Assembly (NCBI RefSeq): GCF_011927795.1
Contig: NZ_JAATJJ010000001.1
Span: 1-64,000 of the forward strand
From: Saonia flava
GTDB taxonomy: Bacteria; Bacteroidota; Bacteroidia; Flavobacteriales; Flavobacteriaceae
Direction of reading: 5' to 3'
DNA: 64,000 nt
The stretch's first letter is position 1. Every line of letters begins with the position of its first letter. This document shows positions 27,997 through 37,461 of this stretch, in pieces. The notes under the pieces are model-generated. The model saw only the letters and a program-made list of their open reading frames with translations. It ran no database searches and had not been told where the DNA came from. The position numbers and the translations under genes were made by a program.

Positions 27997-29358
27997 TTAC
28001 AGTTCCAATATTTTTACCCCTTTTCTTTTTCTTAGATAAGATTCAATAATATGATTGGTATTTTCATTTCCGTTCATATTTGTAATTACCGATTCTAAGA
28101 TATGAATATTATTTATTTGATAATTGAGGTCGACAAAACCAAATCCCATAAAATGCCCCTTCTTTATTAAAATTGCACTGCTTTCACCCAGTTCCCTGCC
28201 TTTGTCAACAATGACCAAACTTTTTTGAAGTAGACAATTCATGTTTATGGCTTGGCTAACCCGCTCGTTATAAGCCTCAACATTTTCTCTATCAATACAG
28301 GCTCCTTGACATTTTCCCTCATTATACTTGGAACAGTTTCCTTTGGCTTCAGAAATACCATTCAATTTATCACACAAATGAAATTCTTGACTTATTTTAA
28401 ACACATGATTTTTAGCAGAATGAAACCCATTGAAGGTCATGGCCCTATTTCTTTTACCTATGTTTTTTTTAACATTAAATGTAAAATAACCCTTGTTGTT
28501 TTCTGTTACATACACTGCATGGGAAAACAGTTTGTTTTTTCTTAAGACATTATAAATTGGCCTGTTCTTTGCCAACTCTTCATTTTCTTTTAAGAGGGCA
28601 ATAAGCTCATTCCCTGTTTTTTCATAGGACACCTTTTTGGTCTCTTTTTGTAGTTTTCTTGCCTTTTCTCCATCATTGGTAAAATGCTGGTTTACTCTTT
28701 TTTTGATGTTGTTGCTCTTACCCAAAAAAATAATATCACCATCCTTATTGTGCATATAATAAACACCAACTTCCGATGGTAACTGTTCAACAATATCCAA
28801 TTGCGTGGGAGAAAGTTCACCTAAGGTTTCATCCCTAACCACATCCTTTATAATAGATTTATTTGAATCTTTTGATAATAGCAGTTTGAACAATTTAATG
28901 GTTGCCAAAGCATCTCCATTGGCCCTATGCCGGTCGCTCACAGGAATTCCTAGGGAACGAACCAATTTACCCAAACTATAAGATTCTGCATCTGGCAGCA
29001 ATTTTTTGGAAAGGTCAACTGTGCAAATCGTCTTTCTTTCAAAATTGTATCCCAAGCGTCTGTATTCAGTTCTTAGAATTCTATAGTCGAATTGAGCATT
29101 GTGGGCAACCAATACGGCATCTTGGGTTATTTCTATAATACGTTTGGCAACTTCATGAAACTTAGGAGCAGTTCTCAGCATTTTATTATTAATGCCCGTA
29201 AGCTTTACCACGAATGGCTGAATGTCTTTTTCAGGATTTACTAAACTTATAAATTTGTCCACCACTTTATGCCCGTCAAATCTATGAATGGCAATTTCGG
29301 TTATACCTTCTTCATTATACTTTCCCCCAGTGGTCTCAATATCTAAAATTACATACAT
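27997..29358 (-). CDS. DnaQ-type exonuclease fused to a GIY-YIG (UvrC/Cho-like) nuclease
   Basis: 453 residues. The N-terminal DEDDh exonuclease has VILDIETTGG, LVAHNAQFDYRIL and HRANGDALAT. From about 195 a GIY-YIG domain begins (GVYYMHNKDG, then FLGKSNNIKKRVNQHF), followed by a Cys-containing segment (CDKL, CSKY, CQGAC) like that of UvrC. The family is known in several phyla, and may act in DNA repair by incision plus 3'-5' trimming (inference). 18 bp after yggS. Confidence 0.87.
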   Translation of the reverse strand: MYVILDIETTGGKYNEEGITEIAIHRFDGHKVVDKFISLVNPEKDIQPFVVKLTGINNKMLRTAPKFHEVAKRIIEITQDAVLVAHNAQFDYRILRTEYRRLGYNFERKTICTVDLSKKLLPDAESYSLGKLVRSLGIPVSDRHRANGDALATIKLFKLLLSKDSNKSIIKDVVRDETLGELSPTQLDIVEQLPSEVGVYYMHNKDGDIIFLGKSNNIKKRVNQHFTNDGEKARKLQKETKKVSYEKTGNELIALLKENEELAKNRPIYNVLRKNKLFSHAVYVTENNKGYFTFNVKKNIGKRNRAMTFNGFHSAKNHVFKISQEFHLCDKLNGISEAKGNCSKYNEGKCQGACIDRENVEAYNERVSQAINMNCLLQKSLVIVDKGRELGESSAILIKKGHFMGFGFVDLNYQINNIHILESVITNMNGNENTNHIIESYLRKRKGVKILEL

Positions 29359-29376
29359 TAAGTTAAAGGTAAGAAG

Positions 29377-30036
29377 TTAATGGTAGTTTCTTGCACCAAA
29401 AATACTACTTCCAATGCGAACCATGGTACTACCTTCTTTTATGGCAAGTGGATAATCCCCACTCATTCCCATGGAAAGTATTGTAATATTGGCGATTGAA
29501 TTTTTGATTGTTGAAAAGATGGAATGTAGTTTTCTAAACTCTTTTTTAATTTGATTTTGATCTTCTGTGAATGTTGCCATTCCCATAAGTCCAACAATTC
29601 TGATGTTCTTAAGTTGTAAAAATTCTTCAGATTGAAGAATTTCGTTTAATTCATTTTCATCCAAACCAAATTTGGTGTCCTCCTCGGCAATATGAATTTG
29701 TAAAAGGCAATCAATAGTGCGATTGTTTTTTTTGGCTTGCTTATCTATTTCCTTCAGCAGCTTAAAACTGTCCACACCATGAATCAGCGAAACATATTCT
29801 GCCATATATTTCACCTTGTTCCGTTGAACATGGCCAATCATATGCCATTGTATGTCCTTTGGCAGTTTTTCCCACTTTTGGGTCATTTCCTGTATTTTAT
29901 TTTCACCAAAAATACGTTGTCCAGCATCATATGCTGTTAGAATATCTAACACAGGTTTTGTTTTGGAAACGGCCACTAAAGTAACATGTTCCGGTAAGGT
30001 GTTTTTTATATATAAAAGGTTTTCTTTAATATTCAT
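29377..30036 (-). CDS. YggS family pyridoxal phosphate homeostasis protein
   Basis: 219 residues from the ATG at 30036 (MNIKENLLYIKNTLPEH), which begins 1 bp after the upstream stop. A further ATG at 30048 would overlap that gene. The PLP lysine is in LVAVSKTKP, with GENKIQEM, WHMIGHVQRNKVK, GLMGMAT and SMGMSGDYPLAI. The family buffers PLP and keeps vitamin B6 and amino-acid pools balanced; it has no known enzymatic activity. Confidence 0.92.
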   Translation of the reverse strand: MNIKENLLYIKNTLPEHVTLVAVSKTKPVLDILTAYDAGQRIFGENKIQEMTQKWEKLPKDIQWHMIGHVQRNKVKYMAEYVSLIHGVDSFKLLKEIDKQAKKNNRTIDCLLQIHIAEEDTKFGLDENELNEILQSEEFLQLKNIRIVGLMGMATFTEDQNQIKKEFRKLHSIFSTIKNSIANITILSMGMSGDYPLAIKEGSTMVRIGSSIFGARNYH

Positions 30037-30037
30037 T

Positions 30038-31273
30038 TTACAATTCATAAATCAATAATCCACTTCGTAATTTTGGCTCTATGTAGGTGCTCTTGGGAGG
30101 CATCACCAACCCTGCATCTGCAACTGCCTTAATTTCGTTAATGGTAACGGGAACCATGCTAAATCCGATTTTAAATTTTCCACAATCAATTTCATTTTTC
30201 ATTTTTTTTATATTGTTTTTCCCATAGCCATACTTAATTCTTTTATCATTTCTAAGATCTTTTATGGCCAAAATTGGGTCCAAAACAGTTTTGAAGAGGA
30301 TTTGTGTATCCAATTTGCTCAAAGCATCGGTAAAGTTATATACTTTATTTTTAAGGTTTAGGCAATAGAATTCACCATCCAAGTACATAGTAAATTGATG
30401 TTTTCTTTTCGGTTTATATAATGGAAAACCAAGATTTTCTACTTCATAATATACATCAAGTTTGGAAAGAAACTCTTTTTTGCTCAACCCATTAAGGTCC
30501 TTCACCAATCTATTGAATTCATATATTTTTATTTCTGATTCTGGAATTAAGTAACTCATAAAAAAATTATATGGTTCATTTCCTGAATGATTTGGATTTT
30601 TTTCTTTGGAATTTGATGCAAACAAATGGGATGAAGCACTCCTATGGTGGCCATCAGCGATATATATGGAGTTCATTTTTTTGAATTCCTTCTGAATCAA
30701 CGATATGGTATTTTTATCAGAAATTTTCCAGACTTTATGCTTTATCTTATCGGTAGTGGTAAAAAAAGAATTGGGCACCTCCATTTTTTTATTACAAACA
30801 ATTTCAGAAATTAGTTCATTGTCTGGATATGTTATTAGAACCGCCTCTGCATTAAAACCAACAGTTTCCAGGTAATTGGCAAATAGTTCTTCCCTTGGCT
30901 GCATAGTTGCCTCATGCTTTTTAATGACATCATTTTTATAATCTTCTACACTGGTTCCACAAAAAATACCACAACAGGTAAAGTCTTCTTTCTCAATTTG
31001 ATATATATATAAACTATCTTGGGCATCTTTCATGAGAATATTGTCCCGTAAAAACTCCATATATCGTTCATGGACCAATTTAAACCGTTTATTGCCAGAT
31101 AATTTTTTGTTCAATTTATACCCAGGATGGATTATGTGTAAAAAAGAAAAGGGATTGAGGCTAAGAATCCCTTTGCGCTCTTTTTTTGTGTAGGCTTGAT
31201 ATGAACGCGATGCTACCAAAGCAGCTTTATCCTGAGAAGGCCTTATCGCCTTAAATGCTTTAATATTGGCCAT
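30038..31273 (-). CDS. DUF1015 family protein
   Basis: 411 residues, cytoplasmic. It begins with FKAIRPSQDKAALVASRSYQ and contains YIADGHHRSASSHLF, the hallmark of DUF1015 (ParB-fold/HipA-like kinase-related in some classifications). The family often sits beside serine or hydroxyacyl-CoA metabolism genes. Here it lies 2 bp after a 3-hydroxyacyl-CoA dehydrogenase gene and 1 bp before yggS. Biochemical role unknown. Confidence 0.87.
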   Translation of the reverse strand: MANIKAFKAIRPSQDKAALVASRSYQAYTKKERKGILSLNPFSFLHIIHPGYKLNKKLSGNKRFKLVHERYMEFLRDNILMKDAQDSLYIYQIEKEDFTCCGIFCGTSVEDYKNDVIKKHEATMQPREELFANYLETVGFNAEAVLITYPDNELISEIVCNKKMEVPNSFFTTTDKIKHKVWKISDKNTISLIQKEFKKMNSIYIADGHHRSASSHLFASNSKEKNPNHSGNEPYNFFMSYLIPESEIKIYEFNRLVKDLNGLSKKEFLSKLDVYYEVENLGFPLYKPKRKHQFTMYLDGEFYCLNLKNKVYNFTDALSKLDTQILFKTVLDPILAIKDLRNDKRIKYGYGKNNIKKMKNEIDCGKFKIGFSMVPVTINEIKAVADAGLVMPPKSTYIEPKLRSGLLIYEL

Positions 31274-31274
31274 T

Positions 31275-32162
31275 TTATTTGAATTGGGATGATATTATTT
31301 CAGCCTTTTTTGAGACGGAATAATCATAAAACCCTTCTCCTGATTTAATACCGAGTTTCCCTTTGTTTACCATTTTTACGAGCAAAGGGCATGGCATATA
31401 CTTTGGGTTTTTAAAGCCTTTGTACATAACATTCAGTATAGATAGACATACATCCAATCCAATGAAATCAGCCAACTGCAATGGTCCCATGGGATGTGCC
31501 ATGCCTAACTTCATTACAGTATCAATTTCGCTAACACCAGAAACACCATCTTGTAAAGCTTCAATAGCTTCGTTAATCATGGGCATAAGAATTCTGTTTG
31601 CTACAAAACCAGGAAAATCATTTACTTCTACAGGGATTTTGTTTAATTCTTTAGAAAGATTCATTATGATTTTCACCACTTCTTTGGAAGTCTTTTTTCC
31701 TTTAATAACCTCTACCAATTTCATTAGAGGAACAGGATTCATAAAATGCATACCAATCACATTTTCTGGTCTGGTGGTTTCATTTGCCAATTCTGTTATG
31801 GATATGGAGGACGTGTTGGATGCAAGAATGGTATCCTCATGACAAATAATACCCAATTCCTTAAAAATGGCCTTTTTAATTTTTGCATTTTCTGTTGCTG
31901 CTTCAATAACTAAATCAGCATTTTTCACTCCTTCTTTTATATCCAAATGGGTGGATATATTATCTAAAGTTGCTTTTTTCTCTTCTTCATCAATTACATC
32001 TTTAGCAACCATTCTGTCTAAATTCCTTGAGATGTTAACGATTGCCTTGTCGAGAGAGCTTTGGGAAATATCAATAAGGTTTACTTTGTAATTATATTGA
32101 GCAAAAACATGGGCTATACCATTTCCCATGGTTCCCGCTCCCAATACAGCAACTGTTTTCAT
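31275..32162 (-). CDS. 3-hydroxyacyl-CoA dehydrogenase (3-hydroxybutyryl-CoA dehydrogenase type)
   Basis: 295 residues, the single-domain short form. NAD-binding VLGAGTMGNGIAHVFA at the N-terminus, the catalytic His in GMHFMNPVPLMKLVE, then the C-terminal dimer domain with PGFVANRILMPMINEA and MGPLQLADFIGLD. It oxidises (S)-3-hydroxyacyl-CoA or reduces acetoacetyl-CoA. 9 bp after the Gfo/Idh/MocA gene. Confidence 0.92.
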   Translation of the reverse strand: MKTVAVLGAGTMGNGIAHVFAQYNYKVNLIDISQSSLDKAIVNISRNLDRMVAKDVIDEEEKKATLDNISTHLDIKEGVKNADLVIEAATENAKIKKAIFKELGIICHEDTILASNTSSISITELANETTRPENVIGMHFMNPVPLMKLVEVIKGKKTSKEVVKIIMNLSKELNKIPVEVNDFPGFVANRILMPMINEAIEALQDGVSGVSEIDTVMKLGMAHPMGPLQLADFIGLDVCLSILNVMYKGFKNPKYMPCPLLVKMVNKGKLGIKSGEGFYDYSVSKKAEIISSQFK

Positions 32163-32171
32163 TAAATGATT

Positions 32172-33131
32172 TTAAAAAGATTCAATAATTTGTAATGCCA
32201 CTTTTAGGGCCTTGGTTCCCTGCTCTAAAGAAACAACAGGAACTGTATTGTTGTTAATTGCATCTGCAAAAGTTTCCAGTTCATCCAATATTGCGTTATT
32301 AGACTCTATATCAGGGTTTTCAAAATAAATTTGTTTCTTCTCGCCTTCAGCGTTTTGAAGAATCATATCAAAATCCCCAGGCTGTTCAGGCGCATCTTGC
32401 ATTTTCACAACTTCAACTTTTTTCTCCAAAAAGTCTACCGAAATGTAAGCATCTCGTTGAAAAAATCGGGACTTACGCATATTTTTCAATGAAATTCTAC
32501 TTGCTGTTAAGTTGGCGACACAGCCATTTTCAAACTCAATTCTTGCATTGGCAATATCGGGGGATTTACTGATGACTGAAACACCACTCGCATTTATTGT
32601 TTTAACTTCCGAATTTACCACACTTAAAATGGCATCAATATCGTGAATCATTAAGTCCAGTACCACGGGGACATCAGTTCCTCTTGGATTGAATTCTGCT
32701 AGTCTATGTGTTTCAATGAACATTGGATTTTTAATAGCATCTTTTACTGCTGTGAATGCTGGGTTAAAACGTTCTACATGACCAACTTGCCCTTTAATCC
32801 CATATTTTTTTTCCAAAGCTAGGAGTGATACAGCCTCATCCAGTGTATTCGTAATAGGCTTTTCTATAAAAACATGCTTTCCTTTTTCAATAGCTTTTTT
32901 TGCACAATCAAAATGCGAAAGAGTGGGGGTTACAATATCTATAACATCCACATCATCAATCAAGGAATTGATATTGTCATAATAGGTATAGCCAAATTCA
33001 TCCATGGCTTTTTTACCATGTATTTCATCTGAATCATAAAAACCAATTAAATTATATTTTTTAGATTCATTAAGAAGACGCAAATGAATTTTTCCTAAAT
33101 GTCCGGCACCTAAAACTCCGACTTTGAGCAT
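32172..33131 (-). CDS. Gfo/Idh/MocA family oxidoreductase
   Basis: 319 residues. N-terminal Rossmann GVLGAGHLGKIHLRLL, then IEKPITNTLDEA containing the conserved EKP, and a C-terminal beta-sheet domain with DLMIHDIDAIL. NAD(P)-dependent dehydrogenase acting on a sugar or related hydroxy compound; substrate not deducible. It is the first gene of the eight-gene minus-strand run, with its promoter in the 147-bp gap before the divergent pcm. Confidence 0.88.
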   Translation of the reverse strand: MLKVGVLGAGHLGKIHLRLLNESKKYNLIGFYDSDEIHGKKAMDEFGYTYYDNINSLIDDVDVIDIVTPTLSHFDCAKKAIEKGKHVFIEKPITNTLDEAVSLLALEKKYGIKGQVGHVERFNPAFTAVKDAIKNPMFIETHRLAEFNPRGTDVPVVLDLMIHDIDAILSVVNSEVKTINASGVSVISKSPDIANARIEFENGCVANLTASRISLKNMRKSRFFQRDAYISVDFLEKKVEVVKMQDAPEQPGDFDMILQNAEGEKKQIYFENPDIESNNAILDELETFADAINNNTVPVVSLEQGTKALKVALQIIESF

Positions 33132-33278
33132 AAAAAATGTTTTTTCAAAAATAGGAATATGTAATCATTTCCCAATGTATTATATAGAATAAAGAAATTA
33201 TAATTCTCAATTTTAATTGTTTCTTAAATCAAGAAAAAGGTTTGGTTTTTTTAACTTAGCAAAACCAAAAACAAACTA

Positions 33279-33920
33279 TTGAAAGATACTTTAAAGCATC
33301 AGGGTATGCGGAATAAACTTGCGGAAGTTTTATCCGATAAGGGAATAAAAGATATAAATGTTTTGAAGGCCATAAAAAAAATTCCTAGACATTTGTTTTT
33401 GGACAGTGGCTTTGAAGATCACGCTTATCAAGACAAAGCTTTTCCGATAGGAGCGGACCAAACCATATCCCAACCGTATACAGTAGCTTTCCAAACGGAG
33501 TTATTACGAATAAAACCCAATAATAAAATATTGGAAATTGGGACGGGAAGCGGCTACCAAACAGCGGTTTTGTTAAATTTAAAAGCTAAAGTCTATACAA
33601 TTGAAAGACAATTGGAGCTGTTTAAGAAAACAAAACTTTTTTTTGGAAAAATGGGTTACCGTCCTAAGAAAATCATTTTTGGAGATGGGTATAAAGGGTT
33701 GCCGGAGGAAGCACCTTTTGATGGAATTATTGTAACGGCTGGTGCACCAGAGGTGCCCAAAGCCTTGATGTCTCAATTAAAAGTAGGGGGGAGGCTCGTA
33801 ATACCAGTTGGTATTGATGAGCAAGTAATGACACTATTTGTTAGAAAGTCAGGAAAGGAATTTGAGAAAAAAGAATTGGGGTCTTTTAGATTTGTACCAC
33901 TTTTGGAGGACAAAAATTAG
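33279..33920 (+). CDS. pcm: Protein-L-isoaspartate O-methyltransferase
   Basis: 213 residues. Start is a TTG at 33279 giving [14 protein letters not shown], which matches the family N-terminus; the ATG at 33306 would remove conserved residues. Key parts: [20 protein letters not shown], the SAM loop [13 protein letters not shown] and [26 protein letters not shown]. It repairs isoaspartyl damage in aged proteins. Its stop overlaps the convergent smpB stop by 4 bp. Confidence 0.93.
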   Translation: MKDTLKHQGMRNKLAEVLSDKGIKDINVLKAIKKIPRHLFLDSGFEDHAYQDKAFPIGADQTISQPYTVAFQTELLRIKPNNKILEIGTGSGYQTAVLLNLKAKVYTIERQLELFKKTKLFFGKMGYRPKKIIFGDGYKGLPEEAPFDGIIVTAGAPEVPKALMSQLKVGGRLVIPVGIDEQVMTLFVRKSGKEFEKKELGSFRFVPLLEDKN

Positions 33921-34378
33921 TTGTTAAAGCTCTTTTTTATACGGTCTAGGTCTCTTTTATTGTCCCTATCTTTTATAGTTTCCCTTTTATCATATAATTT
34001 TTTCCCTTTTGCCAATGCAATTTTCACTTTTGCGAGCCCATTATCATTTACAAAAAGGTTTAAAGGGACTATAGTATTCCCAGATGTGTTGACTTCTTTT
34101 TGTAATTTTTTAAGCTCTTGTCTGTTCAATAAAAGTTTGCGTTCTGCCTTTGGCTTGTGGTTATAATGGGAACCATGCATATATTCATCTACTTGCATAT
34201 TGATTACAAATAATTCACCCTTCTCATTAAACTCACAAAAGCTTTCAGAAATGGAAGCTTTCCCTAAACGGATGGATTTAATTTCAGTACCGGAAAGTAC
34301 TATACCAGCAATGAATGTGTCCAATAGTTCATATTCAAACTTGGCTTTTTTATTCTTTATATTGATGTTTTTTTGCAT
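33917..34378 (-). CDS. smpB: SsrA-binding protein SmpB
   Basis: 153 residues from the ATG at 34378 ([20 protein letters not shown]). A TTG four codons upstream is in frame but is nearer the -7 element. Conserved segments: [46 protein letters not shown]. It binds tmRNA and delivers it to stalled ribosomes. The tmRNA gene is not in this window. Confidence 0.95.
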   Translation of the reverse strand: MQKNINIKNKKAKFEYELLDTFIAGIVLSGTEIKSIRLGKASISESFCEFNEKGELFVINMQVDEYMHGSHYNHKPKAERKLLLNRQELKKLQKEVNTSGNTIVPLNLFVNDNGLAKVKIALAKGKKLYDKRETIKDRDNKRDLDRIKKSFNN

Positions 34379-34387
34379 AGACTTTGG

Positions 34388-34395
34388 CAAAAATA
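34388..34395 (-). promoter_or_regulatory. Candidate -7 element of the smpB promoter
   Basis: TATTTTTG on the minus strand, 9 nt before the smpB ATG. It fits TAnnTTTG, but a -33 TTG was not identified. It would give a leader of only a few nucleotides. Confidence 0.42.
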
Positions 34396-34491
34396 GAATA
34401 AATATGTGGTTTTAGATTTTAATAGGATTGAATTCTACCTAGTATCTTTGTAAAGAGTGTTGTGTTTCTTCGAACTGATTAAATAAAAAGG

Positions 34492-35244
34492 ATGAAAAGA
34501 TTTTGTTATATACTATTAGGTTTATTGTTTTTTAGTGGATGTAAGGAAGAGGTAAAACCTTTAACCAAAACAGCTCAGGAAATTGTTGATGCTTCTATTG
34601 AGGTAAGTGGAGGAGATTTGTATAGGAAGGGCAATATTTATTTCAATTTTCGCAACAGAGAATATCATTCAGAATTGATGGGAAATAGGACAATCCTAAA
34701 AAGAATATTTATGCAAGACTCTTCTTTAGTTGTTGATGTAAAAGAACCTAAGGAGTTTTGCCGTTATGTCAATGACCAAAAAGTTATTGTTCCGGACACA
34801 CTTGCTAAAGCATATTCAAATTCCGTGAATTCAGTACATTATTTTGCAAAACTTCCTTATGGTTTAAATGATGGGGCGGTTAATAAAGAACTTCTTGGAA
34901 TAATAAGTCTAAAAGACAAAGAGTATTACAAAGTAAAAATAACTTTTGATCAAGAAGGTGGAGGGGATGACTTTGATGATGTTTATATCTACTGGTTCAA
35001 TAAAAACACTTTTAAGCCAGATTATTTGGCATATAAGTTTCATTCAGATGGTGGCGGAATTCGTTTTAGAGAAGCTTACAATGAGCGTTATGTGAAAGGC
35101 ATACGGTTTGTAGACTACAACAATTACAAACCAAAAGAAAAAAACACGTCAATTTATGAAATAGATGAAGCTTTTGAAAAAGGAAGTTTGGAATTATTGT
35201 CCAAAATAGAATTGGAAAATATAAAGGTGAGCTTAGTTAATTAA
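34492..35244 (+). CDS. DUF6503 family lipoprotein
   Basis: 250 residues with lipobox ending FSGC before KEE. The mature part (AQEIVDASIEVSGGDLYRKGNIYFNFRNREY) matches DUF6503 proteins, beta-rich and resembling LolA/outer-membrane lipoprotein sorting folds. GGGDDFDDVYIYWFNKNTF is a conserved middle part. Predicted periplasmic or outer-membrane lipoprotein of unknown function. Its end overlaps the convergent phosphatase gene by 8 bp. Confidence 0.8.
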   Translation: MKRFCYILLGLLFFSGCKEEVKPLTKTAQEIVDASIEVSGGDLYRKGNIYFNFRNREYHSELMGNRTILKRIFMQDSSLVVDVKEPKEFCRYVNDQKVIVPDTLAKAYSNSVNSVHYFAKLPYGLNDGAVNKELLGIISLKDKEYYKVKITFDQEGGGDDFDDVYIYWFNKNTFKPDYLAYKFHSDGGGIRFREAYNERYVKGIRFVDYNNYKPKEKNTSIYEIDEAFEKGSLELLSKIELENIKVSLVN

Positions 35245-35764
35245 CTTGTAATCTTATATCAGAGGGAACACCATCAATTATTCTTACAATAAATAAGCTG
35301 CCATTATCATAATCGTCCATGGCTTCATATTTCTCTGTTCCAATTACCTTATTTACCATTTCGGGGGTAGTATTGCTGTGGCCGACAACTAATACATTAC
35401 CTCCCAAATTATCAATTTTAAATTGTTCAATATCAATATCCTGTGGATTATAGTATTGTACTGTAATATCTTTTTTAACAGCCGCTGGAGCTGCTGTCAT
35501 GGAAGTTCGTTCGTAGTCGGTTGTATATATCGCTGTCAATTCAACTCCATCTAAAACTTCTGCCCAACGAATTGCCCTTCCCAAACCATCCTGGTTTAGT
35601 TCAGGATCTTCATTTTCAGGATCGCTTCTATCTTTTTCAGCATGTCTAATAAAGTAAAAAGTTGAAACAACTGGCTCTTCCGCTGAAACAGGTTCTTTAT
35701 CTTCTTTACAATTTAAAAAAACAATAAAAAGAAGTGAAAATAAAAGAAATTTAACTGATTTCAT
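35237..35764 (-). CDS. Histidine phosphatase family lipoprotein
   Basis: 175 residues with lipobox ending FLNC before KED. The histidine phosphatase signature FIRHAEKDR holds the catalytic His (RHxE type), followed by YTTDYERTSMTAAPAA and the second His in VVGHSNTTPEMV. It is a short phosphoglycerate-mutase-like enzyme, like SixA or Ais in layout, acting outside the cytoplasm. Substrate unknown. Confidence 0.86.
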   Translation of the reverse strand: MKSVKFLLFSLLFIVFLNCKEDKEPVSAEEPVVSTFYFIRHAEKDRSDPENEDPELNQDGLGRAIRWAEVLDGVELTAIYTTDYERTSMTAAPAAVKKDITVQYYNPQDIDIEQFKIDNLGGNVLVVGHSNTTPEMVNKVIGTEKYEAMDDYDNGSLFIVRIIDGVPSDIRLQVN

Positions 35765-35846
35765 TTTATACTAGTTCAATATATTAATTTAACTAAATAT
35801 AGTAGAAAATAGTATGTAATGCTATCAGTTTTTTGTTTTTTTGTAC

Positions 35847-37454
35847 ATGGTCAAAGTTTTGTCAACACTTTTATTTATTAACATAATTATATCATCCTAT
35901 AGTCAAGGGATTGAGCTTCCAATTGATTATAGACAACATAATCTTACTGAATATAATTCCAGTTTATTCAATCCTACATTTTCCCTAAATGGCAGTAATG
36001 CACATTCAATTGCATTATGGAGTAGGTGGCAGTGGCAAACTATTGATGGTGACCCTACTTCAATTTTTGTTGGATATAATGGACGCTTATCACATAATAC
36101 TAATGTTGGAGCGGGTTTTATTCAGCACAATACAGGTACTTTTCTACAAACAGGAGGAGTTATGAATTTTGCGTATGATATTAGTTTGGGTGGCAATACA
36201 AGTGTTTCGATTGGAGCCAATATATTTGGGTTTCAACAGAAATTAGCAAATGATATTTTTCAACCTGACCCAAATATTCAATTGCCGCAGCTAGCCCAGG
36301 CAAATTCTTTTATTATGCAAGTTGCTCCAGGAATTAGATTGAACGTTGACGGGTTCACTGTGGGATTTGCATCGGAAAATTTGATTTCCTTGTCCAGTGA
36401 AGAATCAAATACATCAGAAAAAGTGTATATGGCTCATACCAGTTATAATTTCCCTTTAGAAGTTTTTAGAGACACCACTTCATATATTGCCCCTTTAATC
36501 TATTTAAAATCTATACATGGTTATGACACCCAATTTGGGTTTAACACTTTGTTTTCTACTTCAAAATTTTGGGCTCAAACTGGATATAATAGTTTTTATG
36601 GATTTTCTATAGGAGGTGGAGCTAAGCTTTTTAAGCTTTTTTCTCTAGGAGCTTTGGTGGAATTCGGTACGGATTCCTCTATAGGTGATAAGGACCCTAG
36701 CTTTGAAATTGTATCAGCATTTAGTTTTGGAAAAAGTATTAGTAGTAAAAAAGTTGTCGATTTTGAGTTAGAAGACAAGGAAGATGTTTCTAATGAGAAA
36801 GAGATATTGGAACAAGAAAAATACTTAAAGGATCAACAAAGACAGGACTCTATAACGAAGGTTAAAGAAGTTGGCGCAAGAATTGCCCAGCAAAAAGAAT
36901 TGGAGCAAAAGAGAAAAGATTCAATAAATACTATAAAACTAGGGGAGGCTGAAGTTGCAAAACAGAAAACTGAAATGGATAGAATTGCAATGCTAAGAGA
37001 ACAAGAGTTAAGGAAACAAGATTCTTTGAATAGTATTAAGCAGGCTCAGTTGGATAAGGTGGCCCAACAAAAGGTATTAAATGAGAAACAAAATGATTCC
37101 ATAGCAGCTGCTAGATTGTCACAGACTGAAGTGGTTAAGGCAAATGACACTGCGACTTTTGAGGAAAATAAAGCAAAAACCAAAGCACATTATGAAGAAG
37201 CTGTATCCGAGAACAATCAGCTTCCTGGGTACTATCTAATTGCCAACGTTTATAGAACCAAAGTTTATTTTGAGAAATTTATTAAGACATTGGAGGGTAA
37301 AGGTCTGCAACCAAAATCTTTTTATCGTACAGTTAGCAAATACAATTATGTATATTTGGAAAGGTATGATTCTATAGAAGAAGCTGAAAAAGCGAGATTG
37401 AGTAAATACAATGGTAAATATCCAGATAGTACCTGGATTTTTAGAATAAAATAA
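35847..37454 (+). CDS. PorP/SprF family type IX secretion protein with coiled-coil linker and C-terminal SPOR-like domain
   Basis: 535 residues from the ATG at 35847. A signal peptide ending SYS before Gln, then a PorP/SprF beta-barrel (about 25-300: LTEYNSSLFNPTFS, SRWQWQ, NTNVGAGFIQHNTG). Residues about 315-445 are a charged coiled coil with repeated QDSI/KDSI/QDSL/NDSI units. The last ~80 residues (GYYLIANVYRTKVYFEKFIKTLEGKG, then YVYLERYDSIEEAEKA) look like a SPOR peptidoglycan-binding domain. No large adhesin gene, the usual SprF partner, is adjacent. Confidence 0.85.
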   Translation: MVKVLSTLLFINIIISSYSQGIELPIDYRQHNLTEYNSSLFNPTFSLNGSNAHSIALWSRWQWQTIDGDPTSIFVGYNGRLSHNTNVGAGFIQHNTGTFLQTGGVMNFAYDISLGGNTSVSIGANIFGFQQKLANDIFQPDPNIQLPQLAQANSFIMQVAPGIRLNVDGFTVGFASENLISLSSEESNTSEKVYMAHTSYNFPLEVFRDTTSYIAPLIYLKSIHGYDTQFGFNTLFSTSKFWAQTGYNSFYGFSIGGGAKLFKLFSLGALVEFGTDSSIGDKDPSFEIVSAFSFGKSISSKKVVDFELEDKEDVSNEKEILEQEKYLKDQQRQDSITKVKEVGARIAQQKELEQKRKDSINTIKLGEAEVAKQKTEMDRIAMLREQELRKQDSLNSIKQAQLDKVAQQKVLNEKQNDSIAAARLSQTEVVKANDTATFEENKAKTKAHYEEAVSENNQLPGYYLIANVYRTKVYFEKFIKTLEGKGLQPKSFYRTVSKYNYVYLERYDSIEEAEKARLSKYNGKYPDSTWIFRIK

Positions 37455-37461
37455 ATAAGGT

